Part shown: positions 1 to 5,108 of the stretch, in pieces
Layout of the letters: every line of letters starts with the position of its first letter
Numbering within the stretch: position 1 is the stretch's first letter
Source: an uncultured Anaerolineales bacterium
GTDB taxonomy: Bacteria > Chloroflexota > Anaerolineae > Anaerolineales > UBA11657
Reading direction: 5' to 3'
Assembly: GCA_913031335.1 (NCBI GenBank)
Contig: CAJWGI010000100.1
Coordinates: forward strand, 1 to 5,881
Length of the DNA: 5,881 nt
Translations under genes and position numbers: made by a program
The notes under the pieces: model-generated
What the model was told of the DNA's origin: nothing
Databases searched by the model: none
The model's input: only the letters and a program-made list of their open reading frames with translations

Positions 1-1877
1 CCGACCGCGGGAAACTCAACACGCTCGTACGAATGGAAACTGATCGCATCGCCTACACCCTGATCGGCATAGCCACTTGCGCCGATCACCAGCCGGGTCG
101 GGTCCAGCAACTTGACGGTGGCAGCCATGTTGGCAACATCAAATTCACCCCAGCGCTCGTTGAAGAGCACCCATGTAATCACCGATGGATGGTTGTGCAG
201 CTGCGCCAGCATGCGTCCCAGTTCATCGCGATAATGCGCGCGACCCCACTCGGACCAGTTATTACCCATGGGCATATCCTGCCAGACCAGCATCCCCAGC
301 CGGTCCGCCCAGTAGTACCAGCGCGCCGGCTCGACTTTCATGTGTTTGCGGATAAGGTTGAAGCCGAGCGCACGCGCTGTTTCAATGTCGTAGCGGAGGG
401 CCTCATCGGCGGGCGCAGTGTACAGGCCATCCGGCCAATAACCCTGGTCGAGCACGCCCACCTGAAAGAGAGGTTGCCCGTTGAGATGCACGCGCGGCAC
501 GCCTCCAACCGGAGCGGTTGAAATCTTGCGCATGCCAAAATAGCTGCCCACCTCGTCGATTACCGCGCCGTTTCCAAGCAGCTTCACTTCCAGATCGTAA
601 AGGTACGGGTTCCCCGACGACCACAGAATCGCGTTCGGGACCGACAGAAAAAACGCGCGATCTGCCGACCCGGACTGCATTGCCACCGAGAGCCCATCCT
701 TCTTGACCCTGATTTGCACCCATGCCCCCGCAGCACCGGAAACGTTCACCTGCACAAGCACGCCGCCGCGGTCCACATCGGGCGTAATGCGCAAGCTATC
801 AATGCGTGTAGCCGGAACCGGCTCCAGCCACACCGTCTGCCAGATACCGGTGGAGGCCGTGTACCAGATGTCGCCCGGTTCGTGCACCTGTTTGCCGCGC
901 GGCTGCTCGCCGCTGTCGGTCGGGTCGAACACGCCCACCACAATCTCTTGCGGGCCGACCGGCCGGAGCACATCGGTGATGTCGAAACCGAAGGAGTCAT
1001 AACCGCCCTGATGGGTTCCCAGCGGCTGCCCGTTGACGAACACGCTTGCCTCCCAATCCACCGCACCGAAGTGCAGCAGCACGCGCTGCCCGGCCCAGAT
1101 TGACGGGGTCTCAAACACGCGCCGATACCAGGCGCGGTCAATGTGGCGCATCACCCCGGAGAGCGCCGATTCGACCGGAAAGGGCACTAGGATATCTTCC
1201 GCAAGAGAGCGGCCAACAGGCGGACCTTCACCGGCCTGCGCCTGCTGGAACTCCCACATCCCGTTCAGGCTCAGCCACTGCGTGCGCACCAGCTGCGGGC
1301 GGGGGTATTCGGGCAGCGAGTTCGTCGGCGAAACCTGCGCAGCCCAGCGCGAGAAGAGCGGCCCGCCCGCAGGCTGATATCCGGAGCCGCTGCGCGCAGC
1401 AGTCGCGCCGCCAGCGTAGTCAACGGCTGTCTGCGCATACACCCGCTGGATCTCCTCCGCCGAGGCCGTACCGGCGAAAGGGTATCCGGCCGCGGCAAGC
1501 TCACTGCGCATGTCCGCTTCGCTTTTTCCGCCGGGCATGGGACTGGCGGTGAGGTCGCACGGCGCGAAAAGGCAGGCGGCCACCCAACCCTGCACCGTGC
1601 TGCCCTGCGCTAGCCGATACCAACCGCTCGCGGATTCGGCCACGCTCACCGCCGCTCCAGTGGCGAGCGAGCCAACCTGCGGATACTCGGTGCCCGGCCC
1701 GGAGCGCACCTGCGCTGCCGCGCCGGCGCTGACGCACTGCGCGCCGGCGTCCAGACCCTGCTCCAGTTGCGCCGCCCGCACATTGCCCAGAGGTCGCGCC
1801 AAAGCGCACAGCGCCAACATCCACGCCCCTGCTCGGTTGGGGAAACTAATTCCTGTATCGCGCGTCCATTTCCGCAT
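1..1877 (-). CDS. Secreted glycoside hydrolase family 2 enzyme with N-terminal SH3b-like domain (C-terminus cut by window edge)
   Basis: The frame is open from the ATG at 1877 down to position 1, giving 625 residues with no internal stop and no sign of a frameshift. Domains in order: basic N-terminus with a short hydrophobic core (AWMLALCALA, about residues 18-27) and a possible cleavage site after VRA, suggesting export; an SH3b-like module, about 48-107, bracketed by Cys48 and Cys102/Cys107 (QVRSGPGTEY, GWYRL, GWVAA); a linker of about 75 residues of unknown fold; the GH2 sugar-binding jelly-roll, about 185-335 (WLSLNGMWEF, FGAVDWEASVFVNG, GIWQTVWLEP); the Ig-like GH2 domain ending near FGMRKI; then the TIM barrel from LNGQPLFQVG, about 465. 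The acid/base glutamate is Glu574 in FNERWGEF (codon 156-158). The family nucleophile should lie roughly 80-100 residues further on, outside the window. The family hydrolyses beta-galactosides, glucuronides or mannosides; the substrate cannot be decided here. An alternative start at 1820 is discussed separately. Confidence 0.9.
   Translation of the reverse strand, partial: MRKWTRDTGISFPNRAGAWMLALCALARPLGNVRAAQLEQGLDAGAQCVSAGAAAQVRSGPGTEYPQVGSLATGAAVSVAESASGWYRLAQGSTVQGWVAACLFAPCDLTASPMPGGKSEADMRSELAAAGYPFAGTASAEEIQRVYAQTAVDYAGGATAARSGSGYQPAGGPLFSRWAAQVSPTNSLPEYPRPQLVRTQWLSLNGMWEFQQAQAGEGPPVGRSLAEDILVPFPVESALSGVMRHIDRAWYRRVFETPSIWAGQRVLLHFGAVDWEASVFVNGQPLGTHQGGYDSFGFDITDVLRPVGPQEIVVGVFDPTDSGEQPRGKQVHEPGDIWYTASTGIWQTVWLEPVPATRIDSLRITPDVDRGGVLVQVNVSGAAGAWVQIRVKKDGLSVAMQSGSADRAFFLSVPNAILWSSGNPYLYDLEVKLLGNGAVIDEVGSYFGMRKISTAPVGGVPRVHLNGQPLFQVGVLDQGYWPDGLYTAPADEALRYDIETARALGFNLIRKHMKVEPARWYYWADRLGMLVWQDMPMGNNWSEWGRAHYRDELGRMLAQLHNHPSVITWVLFNERWGEFDVANMAATVKLLDPTRLVIGASGYADQGVGDAISFHSYERVEFPAV
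1826..1830 (-). promoter_or_regulatory. Possible Shine-Dalgarno for an alternative GH2 start at 1820
   Basis: On the minus strand AGGGG lies five bases before the in-frame ATG at 1820-1818, whereas the upstream ATG at 1877-1875 has no purine-rich ribosome binding site before it (CTCTGTGCAGATA). Starting at 1820 would remove 19 residues, including the basic stretch MRKWTR, and leave a signal peptide beginning MLALCALARPLG with no positively charged n-region. The longer start therefore makes the better export signal and the shorter one the better ribosome binding site. I kept 1877 for the CDS, but this is undecided. Confidence 0.35.
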
Positions 1878-1942
1878 TATCTGCACAGAGTTCAGAGCAA
1901 GATGCCCCGGCACACTGCGGCCACGCCAGGGCAACTATCCAT

Positions 1943-1971
1943 AGAATATCCAGCGCCGCGATAACTGTCAA
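1943..1971 (-). promoter_or_regulatory. Sigma70-type promoter for the GH2 gene
   Basis: On the minus strand a perfect -35 TTGACA (1971-1966) is followed after exactly 17 bases by TATTCT (1948-1943), four of six matches to the -10 consensus. Transcription would begin near 1936, giving a leader of about 60 nt before the ATG at 1877. It is the best promoter-like pair I found in the 280-bp gap and it points into the GH2 gene, so that gene is probably transcribed on its own rather than only by read-through from the glycosyltransferase. Seen by eye; not scored with a matrix. Confidence 0.55.
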
Positions 1972-1985
1972 GTACCAATCTGGCC

Positions 1986-2100
1986 TGCGGTGCGATGCGA
2001 CGGCTACCCGGAGGTTATGATTCCAGCGCGTTTACAACCAGATGTGACCGCCGGCAGCACACGGAAATCATGCAGCGCCGCCACGTTTCATCGCACCGCA
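1986..2100. repeat. 12-bp perfect inverted repeat, arms 91 bp apart, upstream of the GH2 promoter
   Basis: TGCGGTGCGATG at 1986-1997 is the exact reverse complement of CATCGCACCGCA at 2089-2100. The left arm starts 15 bp upstream of the -35 box of the GH2 promoter. A 12-bp match is not expected by chance within a 280-bp gap (roughly two in a thousand for random sequence), though it would be expected about once in the whole window. The arms are too far apart for an ordinary terminator hairpin. They could be paired operator sites for a looping regulator, or remnants of an element. The 91 bp between them show no ORF or other motif I recognise. Confidence 0.5.
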
Positions 2101-2157
2101 TACCGGCGCAGATGAGCGTCATCCATCTAGTGAAGTGGCTATGGTGAGTGCACTGCT

Positions 2158-4110
2158 TCAAGGGGATGACACCCGCACTCGACCGAGCAGCACAGAATCC
2201 GCGCCCTCGGTGGTCAGCAGGCGCGCTCCGGATTCAAGACTGTACATGCCGGCGCGCAGCTGATATTCCCCGTGCAGCAGCTCGAGTGGCAGCAACAATG
2301 CATGCGCGCTGCGTATCCTTTCTCCGCGCTGCCACGTAACGGTGGGCCTGAGGTCATTCACCGGCCCGCCGTCGCGCCCTGCCTGCAGCCGGCCATCCCC
2401 ATCCAGCAGGTGAAGAAACACCTGATAAGCGCCGGCCGGTGTCGCTGGTGCGCGCCAGATAAGCTCCACCGCGAGCGCATCGCCCGGCGTCGCCACGGCT
2501 GCAATCGCGCCCCAGCGCAATCCGATTCCATTGGCGAATCGCGCACTCTCGTCGATTATCTTTGTTTCCAGCGGCCGCACAAAAAGGGTGAGCTGCGCAT
2601 TACCGAACGCCTCGCTTGTGGCCAGCCCGTAGCGCATCCGCATCCACTCGCCGGGCCAATTGCCGACCGCGAAGGGCGTGGTCTGATAATCCAGAAACCA
2701 CACCCTCGAGCGCGAGCCGGCGGCGCGCTCCAACTCCGTGGGCCCTGCACCGGCAAAGAAAAGATAATCCGGCTCGGCAGTCGCAGGCAGATACGAGTGC
2801 AGGTAGCCTTGTATCCAATCATAGGAATGCACGGCAATATCGCCGCGCCGCTGCAGCCGCGCGAAGCGCTGCGCTAACCCGCGCCAGTCTTCCGCCGGAT
2901 CGCTGGGGTCGGTGTAATGACCGCCCAACACCGCGGCCCATGAACCGAATAGCAGTAGCCCCAGCAGCAGCGGCGCTGCCCGGCTGCGCCGCCACAGCCG
3001 CTCTGTTCCCGCAGCAGCCAGCAGCAGCACCGCTGGCAGGGTGAAAATCAGGAATCGGGGAAAATAATAACTGAAGCGCAGCGAAAAAAACGCGCTCAGC
3101 AGCAGCGGCGCGCCCAGCCAAAGCGCCATGTTCGCGCGGCGAAAGCGCCCGCTCGCGACGCGATCGCGCCAGCCCACCCAGAGCGGCACTGCCAGCGCCA
3201 ACCCTGCGCCGGCAGCCATGGCAGGCGCGGCCGCCGGGCCGCCCGCGATTTCGTGCCCGAACGCGCGCATGAAGTTCAGCAGATGCGCGGTCGGGTGAGG
3301 CCATTGCGCAGTCGTGGTAGCGCCCCAGCGCGCCACATCCGTCAGCCGTGGAAAAACCGGCACGCTGACGCCGAAGAAAGCGCGCCCGGAAGAGCCCATC
3401 AGCGCCGCCACAGACCACCACGCATACACCAGTAGCGGCATCAGCGCCAGAGCCTGTACGCCCAGCCATTTGGATAGATGCTGCCACCGCCCGCCACGCG
3501 CCCGAATGGCGGCATTGTCACGCCACCATGCAACCGTCCACAGGTTTTGCGCGAAGAGAAACAGCAGTGCAAAATAGTGTGCCCCGACCGCCAGCAGAGT
3601 GGCAATCCCGAACCACGCCCACAGCGCACTGCTCCGCGCAACCCCCAAGCGGCGGTGCAGCCGCAGCCACAGCCAGGCGGACCAGACAGCAGCCAGCACA
3701 ACCAGCGGGTATCCCTTGGCTTCCTGCGAATAATAAACCAGCGGCGGCGCGACCGCGGCAAGCGCAGCGGCGATGGCAGCCACGCGTTCACCGTATAATT
3801 CTGCCGCAAGGCGATAGAGCAGCGCCACCGCCAGCACCCCGAAGAACACTGAGAGTAAGCGAACAGAAAATGGAGAGGCGCCCGCCAGCTGCATCCAGCC
3901 TCCCAGCAGCAGCCGGTATATCGGCGGATTCGTGTCGCCGCTTCGCACCGAAATCTCGGCCGCGCTGACCCAATCTAACCGAGCAAAGAAGATGTTGCGC
4001 CCCTCGTCCCACCACAGCGCGCGGTAATCCAGACGCACTACGCGCAGCACAAATGCGCCCAGTGAGAGTAAAATTGCCGTGTTGTTGGAGTTGCGAGCAG
4101 GCCGGGGCAC
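2158..4110 (-). CDS. PMT_2/GT39-like membrane glycosyltransferase with C-terminal beta-sandwich module
   Basis: A 650-residue protein if it starts at the GTG at 4110. GT-C enzymes of this type move a sugar from a polyprenyl-phosphate donor to a lipid, glycan or protein acceptor on the outer face of the membrane. Visible: first membrane helix from about residue 11; the catalytic-loop acidic pair in WWDEG (Asp35, Glu36); NPPIY (61-65); SVRLLSVFFGVLAVALLYRL (82-101); YYSQEAKGY (126-134), a variant of the family's YSQEARxY; then several more strongly hydrophobic segments, about ten in all. An external segment with DPAEDWRG follows the last helix. The last 136 residues (about 515-650) form a separate soluble module with VELIWRAP, YQVFLHLLDGDGRL, PTVTWQRGERI and GEYQLRAGMYS. 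The frame is open to an ATG at 4239, but that start would overlap the divergent methyltransferase by 71 bp and add an Arg-rich tail (RLRRRRCRRC); an extended -10 box sits just before the GTG. Stop is TGA at 2160-2158. Acceptor and donor are unknown. Confidence 0.85.
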   Translation of the reverse strand: MPRPARNSNNTAILLSLGAFVLRVVRLDYRALWWDEGRNIFFARLDWVSAAEISVRSGDTNPPIYRLLLGGWMQLAGASPFSVRLLSVFFGVLAVALLYRLAAELYGERVAAIAAALAAVAPPLVYYSQEAKGYPLVVLAAVWSAWLWLRLHRRLGVARSSALWAWFGIATLLAVGAHYFALLFLFAQNLWTVAWWRDNAAIRARGGRWQHLSKWLGVQALALMPLLVYAWWSVAALMGSSGRAFFGVSVPVFPRLTDVARWGATTTAQWPHPTAHLLNFMRAFGHEIAGGPAAAPAMAAGAGLALAVPLWVGWRDRVASGRFRRANMALWLGAPLLLSAFFSLRFSYYFPRFLIFTLPAVLLLAAAGTERLWRRSRAAPLLLGLLLFGSWAAVLGGHYTDPSDPAEDWRGLAQRFARLQRRGDIAVHSYDWIQGYLHSYLPATAEPDYLFFAGAGPTELERAAGSRSRVWFLDYQTTPFAVGNWPGEWMRMRYGLATSEAFGNAQLTLFVRPLETKIIDESARFANGIGLRWGAIAAVATPGDALAVELIWRAPATPAGAYQVFLHLLDGDGRLQAGRDGGPVNDLRPTVTWQRGERIRSAHALLLPLELLHGEYQLRAGMYSLESGARLLTTEGADSVLLGRVRVSSP

Positions 4111-4116
4111 AAGAAA

Positions 4117-4125
4117 ATTATAGCA
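4117..4125 (-). promoter_or_regulatory. Extended -10 promoter (TGCTATAAT) giving a probable leaderless glycosyltransferase mRNA
   Basis: On the minus strand TGC (4125-4123) precedes a perfect TATAAT (4122-4117). Six bases (TTTCTT) follow and then an in-frame GTG at 4110-4108, which is just where transcription should start. No recognisable -35 lies at the 17-18 bp spacing (GCCGGA or CGCCGG), as is common with extended -10 promoters. The mRNA would start at or next to its initiation codon and carry no Shine-Dalgarno. The spacing is seen in the sequence; leaderless translation is inference. Confidence 0.6.
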
Positions 4126-4168
4126 TCGCCGGCAGCGCCTCCGGCGAAGCCGCACTAGACATGACCAC

Positions 4169-5038
4169 ATGAGCGCCGAATTGAAACCCAACAAGGTCAT
4201 CTTCGCAGACAACCTGCCGGCGCTCGCGCAGTTAAACACCGCCTCTGTACAGCTGATTTACATTGACCCTCCGTTCAACACCGGCCACACCCAAAAACGG
4301 ACGCAGATGCGCACAACCCGCAGCAAGCACGGCGATCGCACCGGTTTCAAGGGTGAGAAGTACCGCACTGAACGCATCGGCAGCGAATCTTTTGAGGACG
4401 ATTTCAAGGATTTTCAGGCGTTCATCAAACCCCGCCTGGTGGAGGCGCAGCGCATCCTCTCGCCCACCGGCTCGCTCTACTTTCACATCGATTACCGCGA
4501 GGCACACTATTGCAAGGTGCTGCTCGACCAGATTTTCGGCCGAGAGAATTTCCTCAACGAGATTATCTGGGCGTACGATTACGGCGCCCGGCCAAAGAAA
4601 AAATGGCCGCCAAAGCACGACAACATTCTTCTTTATGTCAGGGAGCGCGAGAACTACTTCTTCGACGCCGATGCGGTGGAGCGCATCCCCTACATGGCCC
4701 CGGGCCTGGTGGGAAAGGAAAAAGCCGCTCGCGGCAAGCTGCCCACCGATACATGGTGGCACACAATCGTCAGCCCGACCGGGAAAGAGAAGACCGGCTA
4801 CCCCACCCAGAAACCGCTCGGGGTGTTGCGCCGCATCGTGCAGGCCTCCTCGCGACCGGGAGACCTGGTGCTCGATTTCTTCGCCGGAAGCGGCACCACG
4901 GGCGCGGCCGCCCTTGAATTGGGCAGGCGATTCATACTAATGGACCACAACCCAGCTGCCATCCGCGTGATGCGCAAGCGCTTTACTGGGCAAGTGGTCG
5001 AGTTCTGCGGCGCAGACGGAAAGTTGCTGCCCGACTAG
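4169..5038 (+). CDS. Beta-class site-specific DNA methyltransferase (N6-adenine or N4-cytosine)
   Basis: A 289-residue protein of the N6_N4_Mtase type, transferring a methyl group from S-adenosylmethionine to an exocyclic amino group in DNA. The catalytic motif IV is IDPPFNTG (DPPF at residues 33-36) near the N-terminus. The SAM-binding motif I, DFFAGSGTTG (236-245), is near the C-terminus, preceded by the motif X region YPTQKPLGVLRRI (from 211). Motif IV before motif I defines the beta class, and DPPF is more usual in adenine-N6 enzymes. SLYFHIDYRE (102-111) and KHDNILLYV (149-157) are further conserved blocks; residues about 160-210 are the likely target-recognition region. The length is that of a complete small enzyme. 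No clear ribosome binding site precedes the ATG at 4169; a three-codon ORF (4161-4172) overlaps it. The gene is divergent from the glycosyltransferase, with 58 bp between starts, and convergent with the LysM gene. No restriction endonuclease is visible, so it is an orphan in this window. Recognition site unknown. Confidence 0.93.
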   Translation: MSAELKPNKVIFADNLPALAQLNTASVQLIYIDPPFNTGHTQKRTQMRTTRSKHGDRTGFKGEKYRTERIGSESFEDDFKDFQAFIKPRLVEAQRILSPTGSLYFHIDYREAHYCKVLLDQIFGRENFLNEIIWAYDYGARPKKKWPPKHDNILLYVRERENYFFDADAVERIPYMAPGLVGKEKAARGKLPTDTWWHTIVSPTGKEKTGYPTQKPLGVLRRIVQASSRPGDLVLDFFAGSGTTGAAALELGRRFILMDHNPAAIRVMRKRFTGQVVEFCGADGKLLPD

Positions 5039-5047
5039 CCCGACCAC

Positions 5048-5081
5048 AAAAAAAGGCTCTCCATTTCGGTGTGTAGAGCCT
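5048..5081 (-). terminator. Intrinsic terminator of the LysM surface protein gene
   Basis: Read on the minus strand, AGGCTCT (5081-5075), a 14-base loop and AGAGCCT (5060-5054) form a 7-bp stem followed by a run of seven T (5054-5048, the first within the stem). It lies 28 bp after the LysM stop codon. On the plus strand the same hairpin is preceded by A7 but followed by CCTCAAATC, so it would be a weak terminator for the methyltransferase, whose stop is only 15 bp from the hairpin. It separates two convergent genes. Confidence 0.8.
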
Positions 5082-5108
5082 CCTCAAATCAGGCGGCGCT
5101 TTGCGTAA

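Larger units (their letters stand above)
1878..2157. other. Intergenic region between glycosyltransferase and GH2 genes
   Basis: These 280 bp separate two minus-strand genes. They hold the TTGACA-N17-TATTCT promoter and the separated inverted repeat listed on their own. Just below the glycosyltransferase stop there is no convincing terminator: AGATG/CATCT near 2112-2130 could form a 5-bp stem on the minus strand, but no T-tract follows. I see no tRNA, no riboswitch-like conserved core and no credible small ORF. Confidence 0.6.

Noticed and set aside
33..521. 162-codon plus-strand ORF
   Set aside because: It lies entirely opposite the GH2 TIM barrel, whose frame carries the conserved catalytic-acid motif.
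1960..2157. Possible tRNA or structured RNA in the gap (GGTTATGATTCC resembles a T-arm)
   Set aside because: No cloverleaf, anticodon arm or acceptor stem can be assembled around it.
2272..2877. 201-codon plus-strand ORF
   Set aside because: It is antisense to the glycosyltransferase C-terminal region, with no domain or ribosome binding site.
2950..3110. Repeated CAGCAGC/AGCAGCAGC triplet clusters
   Set aside because: They are complements of Leu/Ala codons in hydrophobic membrane helices (LLLGLLLF, AVLLLAAAG), not a repeat array.
4111..4239. N-terminal extension of the glycosyltransferase from ATG 4239
   Set aside because: It lies mostly inside the divergent methyltransferase, adds an Arg/Cys-rich tail atypical of the family, and sits upstream of the best promoter.
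4232..4762. 176-codon ORF on the minus strand, antisense to the methyltransferase
   Set aside because: It is antisense to a motif-confirmed gene and its translation has no recognisable domain; long antisense frames are common in GC-rich DNA.
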